From Candidatus Trichofilum aggregatum (GTDB lineage Bacteria > Chloroflexota > Anaerolineae > Promineifilales > Promineifilaceae), in NCBI GenBank assembly GCA_016716885.1, contig JADJUV010000004.1:1-64000 (forward strand): a stretch of 64,000 nucleotides of DNA, in the 5' to 3' direction. Below are positions 34,226 to 43,505 of the stretch, one piece after another. Within the stretch, counting starts at the first letter, position 1. Each line of letters begins with the position of its first letter. The notes beneath the pieces were generated by a model. The model saw nothing but the letters and a program-made list of their open reading frames with translations, was not told the DNA's origin and did not search any database. The position numbers and the translations under genes were made by a program.

Positions 34226-34624
34226 TCACGGCCATTGCGTATTCAGGGCTTTGGCGCAGTTGACCAGTTCGATGGCCGCTTTGGGGGATTTGAGGATTTT
34301 AGCCAGGGGGCCTTTGACCTTGAGTTTGCCGGTCATTAGCCCACGAATGGGGTCTAGTTTGCCGCCTACGACCTCTTTCCAGGTAGCCAGAGGGGCGGTG
34401 ATGGTGAACTCGGAAGGGACAACGGCATCGGCCGAATGGGCTTTGCGGCAATCGCCGTGCCATAAATCGAGGTAAATGTAGATGTCTTTGTTGACCCCTG
34501 GCCCACTGACGATGAGACACAGGTCGCCTTCCCACTTCGCGGCCGCGTCCTTATATGCCTTGCTCTTATTCAACCCATCCGCTAGGGCTAACGTCCATTC
34601 ATTGCTGGCAAAAGGTAATGCCAT
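34226..34624 (-). CDS. SCP2 sterol-binding domain protein
   Basis: Stand-alone SCP2-type lipid-binding protein of 132 residues: WTLALADGLNKSKAYKDAAAKWEGDLCLI at the N-terminus and PIRGLMTGKLKVKGPLAKIL at the C-terminus (the G-K-x-K-x-x-G motif). Such bacterial proteins bind lipids or acyl-CoA and are often found with fatty-acid or acyltransferase genes. Here the neighbours are an alcohol dehydrogenase and a PHA regulator. It has no signal. The exact ligand is unknown. Confidence 0.85.
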   Translation of the reverse strand: MALPFASNEWTLALADGLNKSKAYKDAAAKWEGDLCLIVSGPGVNKDIYIYLDLWHGDCRKAHSADAVVPSEFTITAPLATWKEVVGGKLDPIRGLMTGKLKVKGPLAKILKSPKAAIELVNCAKALNTQWP

Positions 34625-34689
34625 GTTGTACCTCCCGTGGTGATGAAAATAGAAAAGGGGGAAAATGGTCTAATTGTCAATATTGAAAG

Positions 34690-34737
34690 AGGCTCCTCGC
34701 TAACGGCCAACCGCCAGCGGCTAACCGCCAACGACCC
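34690..34737. repeat. Iterated CTAACGGCCAACCGCC words
   Basis: GCTAACGGCCAACCGCCAGC and GGCTAACCGCCAACGACC are two direct near-copies. Upstream of the PhaR-like gene and otherwise featureless (34625-34846). Confidence 0.5.
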
Positions 34738-34846
34738 TCATTATAACATTACTCCCGTTTTCTTGTAGGCATTCTACACAGCGTTTATAATCCATTCCTG
34801 ACGCAACGCATTACGACATTTCCCCTGGCACCTGGGTGGGCACATT

Positions 34847-35389
34847 ATGGTTATTATTAAACGCTATCCGAACCGCAAGCTGTACAATACCGAAACGAAA
34901 AAATATATCACCCTGGATGGCATCTCGGATTTGATCCGGGATGGCGAAGAAGTTCAGGTTTTGGATCATGCGACGGGTGAAGATTTGACAGCTCTGACGT
35001 TGAGCCAGATTTTGTTTGAGCGGGAAAAGAAAAGTTCCGGTTTTTTGCCCCATTCGGTGCTCACCGGATTGGTCAAGGCTGGGGGGGAAACGTTGGCTTC
35101 GTTGCGCCGTTCATTGGCTTCACCACTCAACTTGCTGTATCAGGTGGATGAAGAGATCAATCGCCGTATTACTGCGTTGGTAAAAGATGGGGCGTTGAGC
35201 GAAGATGAGGCAGAGGTCTGGCGGGATAAATTGTTGGGCGTGGATGATGACGGCCCCGCGGCCGCGACCATGACCGAGGCTGATGTCCAGGCCTTATTTG
35301 CCCGGCATGGTATCCCCAGCCGCCAAGACCTGGAACGCCTAGAAGCTCAGCTCGAAGCCTTATCCAACGCGCTCGAACAACTCATTTGA
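34847..35389 (+). CDS. phaR: Polyhydroxyalkanoate synthesis regulator DNA-binding domain protein (PhaR-like)
   Basis: Protein of 180 residues whose first 60 match the PHB/PHA accumulation regulator DNA-binding domain: IKRYPNRKLYNTETKKYITL, then LIRDGEEVQVLDHATGEDLT and LTLSQILFE. In known systems PhaR represses phasin genes and binds polymer granules. The C-terminal half is helical and acidic with a coiled-coil end (LERLEAQLEALSNALEQL). No PHA synthase or phasin gene is in the window, so the role in polymer metabolism is inferred from the domain. The hypothetical gene downstream begins 26 bases on and may be co-transcribed. Confidence 0.85.
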   Translation: MVIIKRYPNRKLYNTETKKYITLDGISDLIRDGEEVQVLDHATGEDLTALTLSQILFEREKKSSGFLPHSVLTGLVKAGGETLASLRRSLASPLNLLYQVDEEINRRITALVKDGALSEDEAEVWRDKLLGVDDDGPAAATMTEADVQALFARHGIPSRQDLERLEAQLEALSNALEQLI

Positions 35390-35414
35390 TCCACACTGCT
35401 TTGGGGCCACCTGT

Positions 35415-35969
35415 ATGCTCAAGATCAACGGCACTGCCAGATTGTCTTTTACGTTCCCTGCCGACTGTAAAACCACCTTTATCTACTTCAGCGATATGCA
35501 CCGGCTGGTTAGCCATTTGCGTTACATTGATTTGATCGCCGAATACCCCGGTCAGCAATATCGGCTGTATTACGAATCCAGCGAACTTAACGCTTATAGC
35601 ATCCACGTCCTGTGTGACGTGGGTATAGACATAAGCGACAAGTACAACAGTATTCGGGTGTACCCGGTGCAAAGGCCAGAACCGACAGAAAACCGGGCCA
35701 CGATGCAATCTACGTATGGCCTGGGTTTTTATAGCAGTGAAGCCCATTTTTTTGATGTAGGGGGTGATCAGACCCGCATCGAATACAAATTATCTCTGCA
35801 CGCCGATTTGCCCCGCCCCAGCAGTATGCGCCTCATGCCCCACCGGGTGGTGGACAAAATTGCCCAGGGCATCACCAACAAACGCATCCGCGAAATAGCC
35901 GAAGGGTTCATCACTGATTCGATTGCCGCGTTCCCCGTCTGGCGCTCCCAAGAATTTCAGCCGGGCTAA
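35415..35969 (+). CDS. DUF1997-like (SRPBCC-fold) conserved protein
   Basis: Protein of 184 residues beginning MLKINGTARLSFTFPADCKT and containing YFSDMHRLVSHLRYIDLIAEY, TYGLGFYSSEAHFFDVGGDQ and LHADLPRPSSMRLMPHRVVD. This layout resembles DUF1997/START-like proteins of phototrophs and Chloroflexota, but the match is from pattern memory. It contains no membrane helix or signal. It follows the PhaR-like gene closely and has a clear end at 35969. The following 215 bases carry no gene. Confidence 0.6.
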   Translation: MLKINGTARLSFTFPADCKTTFIYFSDMHRLVSHLRYIDLIAEYPGQQYRLYYESSELNAYSIHVLCDVGIDISDKYNSIRVYPVQRPEPTENRATMQSTYGLGFYSSEAHFFDVGGDQTRIEYKLSLHADLPRPSSMRLMPHRVVDKIAQGITNKRIREIAEGFITDSIAAFPVWRSQEFQPG

Positions 35970-36184
35970 TCGTAGGCAGAACCTTCCCCCTCAATTTCCT
36001 GCCGTTGCCAATGAATATCCGCCAATTCGCCACGGTGAAAACTGGCGGGCGCAAGAACGCAAGTAACATCGTGCCAATTCGTGTAATTCGGGGCAAAACC
36101 TCTTTGATTCTGGTTTGTGCAGCAGTGGCCGCGTTGGGAACGTCGAAGATGAAGCCAATCTTGATGGGATTATCCGGGTCGGGG

Positions 36185-38029
36185 TTAGCCTGGCTCCGAC
36201 GCTTCGTGTTCCATCTGGTAGCGATGAAAATTGTATAGGTTGGCATAAGTCCCATTCAGGTTGAGAAGCTCCTGATGACTGCCGCTTTCCACAATGCGCC
36301 CTTGCTCCAAAACGAGGATGCGGTCGGCCATGCTGACGGTGGAGAAGCGGTGGGAGATGAGGATGGTGGTGCGGCCGCGAGCCAATTCTCTAAACCGTGA
36401 AAAAATATCATGCTCCGCTCGTGCATCCAGGTTAGAGGTGGGTTCATCCAGCACCAGCAGGGCCGCCTGCCGGGCAAAAGCCCGCGCCAGGGCGATCTTC
36501 TGCCATTGCCCCCCCGACAAATCATAAACGCCAAACATCCGCCCCAATAGCGTGTCATATTGCTGAGGCATGGCGGCGATCATATCGGCTACGCGGGCCT
36601 GTTGGGCCACGCGCTGTATTTCGGCCGGGTCATCCAGCAGACGCCGCCAATCGCCATAGGCGATATTTTCGGCGGCGGTGGCTTCATATTGGTTGAAATC
36701 CTGGAAGACGAAGGAGAGATGCCGGTGTAGTTCGCTGAGGGGTACTTCGTCAATGTCTATGCCATCAAAACAGACGCGGCCGCGATCCGGCGTAAAAAGT
36801 CCGGCAATCAGTTTCACCAGGGTGGTCTTACCGGCCCCGTTTTCGCCCACCAGGGCTACCGTCTCCCCCGGGTTGATGTGCAGGGAGAGGTCGGTGATGA
36901 CCTGTTTTTGGGTTCCGGGGTAGGTGAAGGTGAGGTTTTCGATGGTGATGGCCCCGTGCCCCGGTAGTTGCAGGTGAGGATCACGGATGTGCCGCGGCCG
37001 CGGTTGCACCTGGAAATAATCACGCAAATTAGTGATATACAGGGTTTGCTCCAACATCAGCGAGGCCGAAGCCACCAACCCTTCCAACGTGCTCCGCAAG
37101 CGCAGGACCAGGGCCGTATACACCGTCACATCCCCTACCGTCAGCGTTCCGGTTAGCACCTGGCCCAAAATCCGCACAAAAACGGCATAAAATAGCACCA
37201 CCGAAGCCAACAGAAACAAGACATTGCCCCGCCACTGCTGGCGGAAAATCGCCCGGTCTTCGTCGCGGAAGCCGGTTAACAAACGGTTGTATTTGTCGAG
37301 CAGGTAGGGGGCTAAATCCAGCAATTTGATCTCCGCCACGGAACCCCGGGTGGTGAGTTTGCCCATAAAGTAGCGCATCCAGCGCGACCGGGTGACGCGC
37401 ACATACTCTTTGCGGAATTGCAGGCGGGCCAGCCACCATTGGAACAGGCCATAGGGCACGACCAGCGGCACAAAAGCGACCACGATCAGGGGTTCAATGG
37501 CGATGAGAATGACGGTTAGGGAGATGATCTGGATGCTGTTACTCAGGGTGTTGATCATCTGGCCGACAAAATTATTGAAGTGCAGGGCCGGATTTTGCCG
37601 CGCCCGTTCCATCATGTCGTGGAATTCACTGTTCTCGAAGTAGGCCAGGTCTAACGCGGCCGCGTGTACCAAAATGTCATTACTCAGCCGGATATTCAGT
37701 TCGGCCAGCAGGCGGCGACTGACATAACTTTGGGTGGAGCCAATCAGGGCCAGGACAAACATCACCGCTAAACCGGCTATCAGCCAGGGCCACAACGCCC
37801 CCAACGACCCATCGGTTTGATCCAGGCTGGCGATGAGGGCGTTCACCAATTCACGCCCCACGAAAGCCTGCACAGCGGGCAAAAGGCTCTGCAATAGGGC
37901 CAGAGTTAACGTGCCAAAGGTCAGCAGGCGGTTGGTTTGCCAGGTGAAGCGCAACGCCCAAAGGCCATTGCGCCCCAGTTGGCGGAGGCTGGTGTGGGGA
38001 ATCAGGGGTTTGTTCATAACTGAGTTCAC
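36185..38029 (-). CDS. ABC exporter, fused permease and ATPase
   Basis: ABC half-transporter of 614 residues. The N-terminal part has six membrane helices (for example PWLIAGLAVMFVLALIG and TVILIAIEPLIVVAFVPLV). The C-terminal ATPase has Walker A VGENGAGKTTLVKLI, the ABC signature YDLSGGQWQKIALARAF and Walker B ALLVLDEPTSNLD, followed by ISHRFSTVSMADR. The stretch FFN/PFNQYEATAAENIAYGD is the Q-loop region. It is probably a homodimer exporting a lipid, drug or peptide; the substrate is unknown. Length is normal. Confidence 0.92.
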   Translation of the reverse strand: MNSVMNKPLIPHTSLRQLGRNGLWALRFTWQTNRLLTFGTLTLALLQSLLPAVQAFVGRELVNALIASLDQTDGSLGALWPWLIAGLAVMFVLALIGSTQSYVSRRLLAELNIRLSNDILVHAAALDLAYFENSEFHDMMERARQNPALHFNNFVGQMINTLSNSIQIISLTVILIAIEPLIVVAFVPLVVPYGLFQWWLARLQFRKEYVRVTRSRWMRYFMGKLTTRGSVAEIKLLDLAPYLLDKYNRLLTGFRDEDRAIFRQQWRGNVLFLLASVVLFYAVFVRILGQVLTGTLTVGDVTVYTALVLRLRSTLEGLVASASLMLEQTLYITNLRDYFQVQPRPRHIRDPHLQLPGHGAITIENLTFTYPGTQKQVITDLSLHINPGETVALVGENGAGKTTLVKLIAGLFTPDRGRVCFDGIDIDEVPLSELHRHLSFVFQDFNQYEATAAENIAYGDWRRLLDDPAEIQRVAQQARVADMIAAMPQQYDTLLGRMFGVYDLSGGQWQKIALARAFARQAALLVLDEPTSNLDARAEHDIFSRFRELARGRTTILISHRFSTVSMADRILVLEQGRIVESGSHQELLNLNGTYANLYNFHRYQMEHEASEPG

Positions 38030-38035
38030 GGAAAG

Positions 38036-38070
38036 AAGCCACGAATTTCACGAATTAACACGAATTTTTC
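38036..38070. repeat. Iterated CACGAATTTCACGAATTAACACGAATTT words
   Basis: CACGAAT occurs three times in about 30 bases in front of the ABC gene start. A similar word (CACGAATAACACGAATAAG) lies at 19650-19669, at the edge of the 275-base inverted-repeat element. Confidence 0.6.
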
Positions 38071-38235
38071 TCTGCTAACTTGGCGTTCTTTGCGCCTTTG
38101 CCTGAGTTATTTTCAGGTGGATGCCGTTTGGCGACAGCGGTTCTTTTTCCGTAAGCGTTGGGTGGCTTTTATACCGTACCGTGGCTCCGTGTGCCGTACT
38201 TTGGCGAAAATTGGTTTCACTTTATCATTAGGATC

Positions 38236-39378
38236 ATGATTAACCAACCAACGTTACAGGTTCAAGATATTTTACGCCCAACCCACGTGGAAGTGAATTT
38301 GGCCCGGCTGACGGAAAATTATCAGGCCATACAACAACGAGTGGCCGCGGCCGCGATCATGCCCATCCTCAAAGCCAATGCTTACGGCCACGGCCTGGTA
38401 GAGGTGGCCTTGCATCTACAAAAACTGGCCGTGCCCTATCTGGGTGTGGCCTTTCTGGAAGAGGGCATCATGCTGCGCCAGGCGGGCATCCAGACCCCCA
38501 TTTTGGTCATGGGCGGCATCATTGGCAATCAGGTTCCCCTGTTTTTGCAGTACGATTTGACCCTGACGGCTTCATCGGTGGAGAAACTGACCCAAATTGA
38601 GCAGATGTCGGCCCAAATGGGGGTGCGGGCCAGGGTTCACCTGAAAATTGACACGGGTATGGAGCGGATTGGGGTGCATTATTACAGCGCTGGGGAGCTT
38701 TTGCACGCGGCCGCGGCCAGTTCCCATTGTGAAGTGGAAGGCATCTACTCCCATTTTGCCAACAGCGACAGCCTTGATTTGAGTTCGGCGCAGGTGCAGT
38801 TGGCCCGGTTTATGGCGGTGCTAGAGCAGGGGGAAGCGGTGGGTTTGCGGCCGCGGTTCCGCCACATCGCCAATTCCGGGGCCATCATCCAACTGCCAGA
38901 GAGCCACCTGGACATGGTGCGTCCTGGTCTGCTGTTTTATGGCGTCTACCCGGATGAGGCCTTGCCCCATACCGTGCCCGTACGCCCGGCGCTCACCTGG
39001 AAATCGCGGGTGGTCTATTTCAAGGTGGTACAACCCGGCCATCCGGTCAGTTATGGCTCCACCTGGCAGACAGATCATGCGGTGCGGCTGGTCACGGTTC
39101 CGGTGGGATACGGCGATGGTTATTTTCGGGCCATGTCGGGGCAGGCTGAGGTGCTGATTCGCGGCCGCAAATATCCCGTCGTGGGGCGTATCTGCATGGA
39201 TCAGCTCATGGTCAATATTGAGATGGAGACGGCTTACAATGGGGATGAGGTGATTTTGCTGGGGGAGACAGAGGGGCAAGTTATTTCGTGTAACGACCTG
39301 GCCCGTTGGGCGGGTACGATTGCTTATGAGATTTTGACCAACATCAACACCCGTGTGCCTAGAATTTATGTGGCGTAA
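38236..39378 (+). CDS. alr: Alanine racemase
   Basis: PLP enzyme making D-alanine for peptidoglycan, 380 residues. The N-terminal motif VEVNLARLTENYQAIQ and the PLP lysine in MPILKANAYGHG are present. The catalytic tyrosine is in VSYGSTWQT, followed by VPVGYGDGYFRAMSG. VVGRICMDQLMV is the other family block. ATG at 38236 (MINQPTLQV) follows AGGA; the longer frame from 38158 is not family-like. The stop codon is directly followed by a MITE-like element. It contains five GCGGCCGC copies. Confidence 0.94.
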   Translation: MINQPTLQVQDILRPTHVEVNLARLTENYQAIQQRVAAAAIMPILKANAYGHGLVEVALHLQKLAVPYLGVAFLEEGIMLRQAGIQTPILVMGGIIGNQVPLFLQYDLTLTASSVEKLTQIEQMSAQMGVRARVHLKIDTGMERIGVHYYSAGELLHAAAASSHCEVEGIYSHFANSDSLDLSSAQVQLARFMAVLEQGEAVGLRPRFRHIANSGAIIQLPESHLDMVRPGLLFYGVYPDEALPHTVPVRPALTWKSRVVYFKVVQPGHPVSYGSTWQTDHAVRLVTVPVGYGDGYFRAMSGQAEVLIRGRKYPVVGRICMDQLMVNIEMETAYNGDEVILLGETEGQVISCNDLARWAGTIAYEILTNINTRVPRIYVA

Positions 39379-39384
39379 AAGGGG

Positions 39385-39543
39385 GTAAGCGTTCAGTCGG
39401 ATTCGTTTATCCGCCCGGACCGCCCGGCCGTAAAACGGGCCGGGCTATACCTACAAAGGCCGTTGGCCTGGCGTTTTAGCCCGTAGGGCTTGGTATGTTT
39501 AGCCCGGCGGTTTGACCGCCGGGCGGACTAACTGAACGCTTAC
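39385..39543. mobile_element. MITE-like element with 13-base terminal inverted repeats and 6-base target duplication
   Basis: The ends GTAAGCGTTCAGT (39385-39397) and ACTGAACGCTTAC (39531-39543) are exact inverted copies. AAGGGG lies on both sides (39379-39384 and 39544-39549). The 159-base interior is non-coding and includes two more inverted pairs (TCCGCCCGG/CCGGGCGGA, GCCCGGCC..GGGCCGGGC). It sits right after the alr stop codon. Confidence 0.75.
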
Positions 39544-39589
39544 AAGGGGGGATAGTGGGCAGGGGGTTGGGGGTGGGTTTTCAGGCGAG

Positions 39590-42025
39590 TCACCGTTCAC
39601 TGCCACCGTAAACGCGGCGAATCTGGCCCAGGGCGGCGAAGGCTGATTCGACCACTTCGGTGCTGGGGTCGCGCAGGGCATTTTGCAGGGGGCCAACGGC
39701 TTCTTTTGCCGCTAAGTGACCGAGGGTGAGCGCGGCCGCGGCACGCACCGAGTTTTTTGGTGCCTGACGTAACATACCCAGGAGAAGGGGGAGCAAATCC
39801 GGATCATCATCCGGTTGCGGGTCGGCCCATTCCGTCAGCCAGGGCACATTGGTTGGAGCCAGGGGCTTCCAGGGGGATGGTTCGTTGCGCGCTAACAGTT
39901 CCAGGCGGGCTTCCTGGGCGGCCGTGCGCACAATCCACTCCTTGTCTTGTTTCTCCACCTGGGCGAAGGCTTCGACAACCCACATCTCATTGAGCTGGCT
40001 CAGACCCCAGATGGCGGCGCGCCGAACGGTAAGGTCTGTTTCATGCAGGGCTTCTTTGAGAATATCCCACCCCTCACCCCTGTTCCAGGCTAAGGCCTCA
40101 GCCACCGTCTGGCTTAAATGTTCATCGGGACCAACCAGGGCGGAGAGGAGTGGCCTTTCTGTGACCGGTTCGCCTGACCAGGCCATCGCCCACATAACGG
40201 CCCGGCGCACCTCTACTGTTTGATCTTTGAGCATTCTGTCCCACAAATCTAGCACCTTTTCTGCCCCTAGCAGGGGCAGACAGAGAACGGCCATTTCGCG
40301 CAAAATGGGATCAGGCCGTTGCAGAAGTTGTTGCCAGAAGACTCGGGTGGCTATATCGCGGGTGAGGGCCATCGTCGCCATAGCGCGCAGGCGCAACAGC
40401 ATCGGCAGTTCATGTTGCAGGACCATTTTGCCCAACTGAACCAGGAGTTGCCGCTTCCATTCTTCGTTTTCTTTGACTTCAGGCAACCAGGACGCCAGAT
40501 GGAAGAGGGCATCGTACCAGGGGGCTTTGTCTTTTTGTTCCAGCAAATGGGCGGCCAACGCCTGACCCCCTTTTTGACCCACATAAAAGCGTAGCACCTG
40601 CCGCCATTCGGGGTCGTCTAATTTTTGGCGGAGCAGGGTGGTGCTGTCGGCCTGGGCCAGGTACGCGGCCGCGAAAAAATCACGCCATAACCCCAACCGG
40701 AAACTGAGCCGGTTATCCGACCACTGTTGCAGGACACCGCATTTCAAGGAGAAGGATTGCCATTGAGACAGGACATTCCGTTCATTGATCTGATCCATCA
40801 GGGCAATTTCGGCTACCAGCGAGGCCACGGCGGTGGCGGGCAGAGCAAATTGGCGCTTCTCCACCAGCCGGAAGGCCATGGTTTGCCACACTTTTTTGGC
40901 GAAGGGTATCAACCAGGGTGGTGTTTTGCTCTCACTATTGAGGCGGGTGTCCCAAAACTGGGTCAATAGATCGGCCTGTTGGCGCGGCCCCTCTTTTTTC
41001 TGACTGATGAGGTAATGGCGCAGGCTGGTTTCCAGACTATTTTGCCCACTGGCCCAATAGGCGGAGAGGGGAAAGGTCTGGCTTTTGGCTGCGTTGCCAT
41101 GCCACTGTTGGCTGTATTTTTGGGTTTGGCCCACCCGCCAGGGTAGGAGTAAGGTGGGGCTGAATTGCAACTCACATAGGAAGCTGTAATCACGCAAGGG
41201 CGCGGCCGCGATGAGTTGTATCGCCGGGTAGGTCGTGAGCAATTGGGTCAACCATTGGCTGGCCGTGTCACGTTCAGCGCCGACTAAATTGTCCCAGCCG
41301 TCCAGGAATAGGCTGGCCGTACCTTTTTGCATAGCCTCACGCAAGAAGCCATCCAGGCCGGTTTTGCCCAGTGTGCTGGCGCGATTTTGCATGGCCTGAA
41401 GGAGAGGTTGAGCGGGATCGGTTGCGGCCGCGGTCAAATCCATCTCCGCCAGGTGAACATACACCGGTACTCGGCGCCGCAGAAAAGCCAGCGGGTGATC
41501 TTCACCTACCGTGGCCGCCAGATAAGCGCTGCTGGTGAGCACCATCGTTTTACCGGCACCCGGTTCGCCCATCAGGGCCACACGTTGACCATTTAGGAGA
41601 ACTTGCCCCAGGGAGATAAGGGGCAACGAAGGGTGAGCCACATGGCTGGCTAAGGCGGGCCATAGGTAAAAAAGTTGCTCTGGCCCATTGGTGCGCAGTT
41701 GAGTGACATCGGTGAGGATGGCCGGGGCTAAAAAGTGGGGTTCCACAAAAATCTGGGGCAGGGTAAAGGTGGCCCCCCAGAGATGATGCCGCTCCAGATA
41801 AGTCGCCACGTCGGCCCGGTAGCGGCTATCAATGCCGGAGCGCACCCATTGTTGGGTTTCTTGCACACGGCCAGACATGCGGGTTTGCCACCGTTTCAGC
41901 GTGGGCAGAATCTTTTGCCAGCCCAGAAAAAGCAGGAAACCTAAAACCAAACCAAGCAGGATGGAAGGCCAATCGGGTCGCCAGCGGAAATTTAACTGTG
42001 CCAAAAGGGGCATAAAAGGGGTCAT
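39590..42025 (-). CDS. Membrane-anchored NACHT-type ATPase with HEAT repeats
   Basis: Protein of 811 residues. One membrane helix near the N-terminus (SILLGLVLGFLLFLGW, about 20-37) is followed by a basic segment. A STAND ATPase domain comes next: P-loop ALMGEPGAGKTMVLTS near 150-165 and Walker B TASLFLDGWDNLVG near 240-253. A helical region resembling the NACHT-associated domain follows. The last 250 residues are HEAT-type repeats (for example EMAVLCLPLLGAEKVLDLWD, VRRAVMWAMAWSG, VRRAAIWGLSQLNEMWVVEAF, VVESAFAALGQIRRV). Start overlaps the glycosyltransferase stop as ATGA, so it is translationally coupled. Membrane-tethered sensor; ligand unknown. Confidence 0.85.
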   Translation of the reverse strand: MTPFMPLLAQLNFRWRPDWPSILLGLVLGFLLFLGWQKILPTLKRWQTRMSGRVQETQQWVRSGIDSRYRADVATYLERHHLWGATFTLPQIFVEPHFLAPAILTDVTQLRTNGPEQLFYLWPALASHVAHPSLPLISLGQVLLNGQRVALMGEPGAGKTMVLTSSAYLAATVGEDHPLAFLRRRVPVYVHLAEMDLTAAATDPAQPLLQAMQNRASTLGKTGLDGFLREAMQKGTASLFLDGWDNLVGAERDTASQWLTQLLTTYPAIQLIAAAPLRDYSFLCELQFSPTLLLPWRVGQTQKYSQQWHGNAAKSQTFPLSAYWASGQNSLETSLRHYLISQKKEGPRQQADLLTQFWDTRLNSESKTPPWLIPFAKKVWQTMAFRLVEKRQFALPATAVASLVAEIALMDQINERNVLSQWQSFSLKCGVLQQWSDNRLSFRLGLWRDFFAAAYLAQADSTTLLRQKLDDPEWRQVLRFYVGQKGGQALAAHLLEQKDKAPWYDALFHLASWLPEVKENEEWKRQLLVQLGKMVLQHELPMLLRLRAMATMALTRDIATRVFWQQLLQRPDPILREMAVLCLPLLGAEKVLDLWDRMLKDQTVEVRRAVMWAMAWSGEPVTERPLLSALVGPDEHLSQTVAEALAWNRGEGWDILKEALHETDLTVRRAAIWGLSQLNEMWVVEAFAQVEKQDKEWIVRTAAQEARLELLARNEPSPWKPLAPTNVPWLTEWADPQPDDDPDLLPLLLGMLRQAPKNSVRAAAALTLGHLAAKEAVGPLQNALRDPSTEVVESAFAALGQIRRVYGGSER

Positions 42026-43347
42026 AGCTGATTCACTTTGTGGGTTAGGGCCAGAAGTTGTTGATGAACGGCCTCAATCTGGTGGCGTAGCGTTTGCACA
42101 TCCTGACGGAGCCGGGTCTGGTTGGTGGTTTGTCCCTCGGTTTCTTGCGCCAGTTGGTGGAGAACGTGCAAATATTGGCTGTTGATGGCGATGATGAGGT
42201 GGTTGATCTGGTTTTGTTGTTGGCGCAGGGGCCGCACATAAGACTCAGTTTCGAGGCGGTTCCAGGTGGTGCGCAGGAGGGTGATGAGTGGGCCAATGAA
42301 GGGCAGACGGGAAGAGAAGGGCCGCGGCCGCACCTCGGCCCGCTCCTTTTGTTGTTTCAGGGTAGCTTCAGCCAGCGCCGCATGGGGCGACTGCCAGGCC
42401 TGGTTCTTGAGTGCCTGTAAAACCGACTGAATCTGACTGGTTTGGGTTTCGCTGAGGGTGGAACCACCATCTCGTCGCCTGGCTTGTAGAATGGCCGGTA
42501 ACTGGTTGAGGATAATTTGGTACGCATCCGCGGCCGCGTGCCGTTCCAACAAACTGCGTGTAGCCAGCCACTTTTCTTCCGCCGGGAAGGTCGTGGCAAT
42601 AAGTTGCTCCGGGGGCAGGTGTTTGAGGAGAAAACGCCAGCGGCCGCGGTGGAAATTGCGCCAGTAACGGGGGGTGTTTTTGCCGGTTAACACCGATTCC
42701 AGGTGAACCAGCCGGGCCTGGGGCGCCACGACCACCCGCAAACCCGCCCGACGGATGCGCTCGCACCAGTCGGCGTCTTCATAGTAGAGAAAATAGCCTT
42801 CGTCCAGGAAGCCTACGTTACTGAGGAGAGACCGGCGAAACGCCGCGGCCGCGGCAATGACATACGGTACATCCTTCATCGTTTCGTATTGCCCTTCATC
42901 ATGCTCTAGATGGCCGATGTGTCCGGCTAGCCCCTGCGGCCAGCGGATGATGCCCCCCACATGCTGGAGCCGCCCATCCGGGTAAAACAGCTTACAGCCT
43001 ACCATCCCCACATCCTCTGACGCCACCAGTGGGTGAATGATGTGCTGAAGCCAATCTGGTTCCACCACCACATCCGGGTTCAGCAACACCACCAGCGGGG
43101 TATCCACCTGGCGCAAGGCCGCATTGTTACCCCCCGCGAACCCCAAATTCCGATCTAGAGCAATAATTTTTACCTGGGGAAAATGGGAGCGCACATATTC
43201 CAGCGACCCGTCTGTTGACTGATTATCAACGAGCCAGACCTGGAAAGTGGGGCCTTGTTGGGCTAAAACAGATTGTAAGCAGGCAGAAAGATAGGGCTGG
43301 GCGTTCCAGTTGAGAATGAGGATAGTAACTTGCGGAGCCGATTCCAT
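42022..43347 (-). CDS. Family 2 glycosyltransferase (rhamnosyltransferase-like) with coiled-coil tail
   Basis: GT-A glycosyltransferase of 441 residues. Residues 1-270 are the catalytic domain: VTILILNWNAQPYLSACLQSV at the start, VDNQSTDGS, NLGFAGGNNAALR, LLNPDVVVEPDW (nucleotide-sugar binding NPD), and GYFLYYEDADWCERIRRAG, typical of rhamnosyl- or O-antigen-type GT2 enzymes. The C-terminal 90 residues are predicted coiled coil (QNQINHLIIAINSQYLHVLHQ ... RQDVQTLRHQIEAVHQQLLA). No membrane helix. It is coupled to the NACHT-HEAT gene, which suggests a membrane-associated surface polysaccharide step controlled by that ATPase (inference). Confidence 0.88.
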   Translation of the reverse strand: MESAPQVTILILNWNAQPYLSACLQSVLAQQGPTFQVWLVDNQSTDGSLEYVRSHFPQVKIIALDRNLGFAGGNNAALRQVDTPLVVLLNPDVVVEPDWLQHIIHPLVASEDVGMVGCKLFYPDGRLQHVGGIIRWPQGLAGHIGHLEHDEGQYETMKDVPYVIAAAAAFRRSLLSNVGFLDEGYFLYYEDADWCERIRRAGLRVVVAPQARLVHLESVLTGKNTPRYWRNFHRGRWRFLLKHLPPEQLIATTFPAEEKWLATRSLLERHAAADAYQIILNQLPAILQARRRDGGSTLSETQTSQIQSVLQALKNQAWQSPHAALAEATLKQQKERAEVRPRPFSSRLPFIGPLITLLRTTWNRLETESYVRPLRQQQNQINHLIIAINSQYLHVLHQLAQETEGQTTNQTRLRQDVQTLRHQIEAVHQQLLALTHKVNQL

Positions 43348-43387
43348 AGACCTTGCGGACTATACCCGACACGGTGACAAAGCGAGA

Positions 43388-43433
43388 GGGCGACAGGGCG
43401 AAAAACCTCAGATTATGTCCGTTGCCAGTATAA
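43388..43433. repeat. 47-base dispersed repeat, copy 2
   Basis: GGGCGACAGGGCGAAAAACC, TCAGATTATGTCC and CAGTATAA match the complement of 24641-24687 at about nine in ten positions. A second hairpin with CTTTAGC and GCTAAAG arms lies at 43472-43499. Confidence 0.7.
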
Positions 43434-43505
43434 AATTAGAAAACTGTGATGCGTATAAAGGTTGACACGAGACTTTAGCCCGGCAGAGCAGCTAAAGCGT
43501 AGTTG

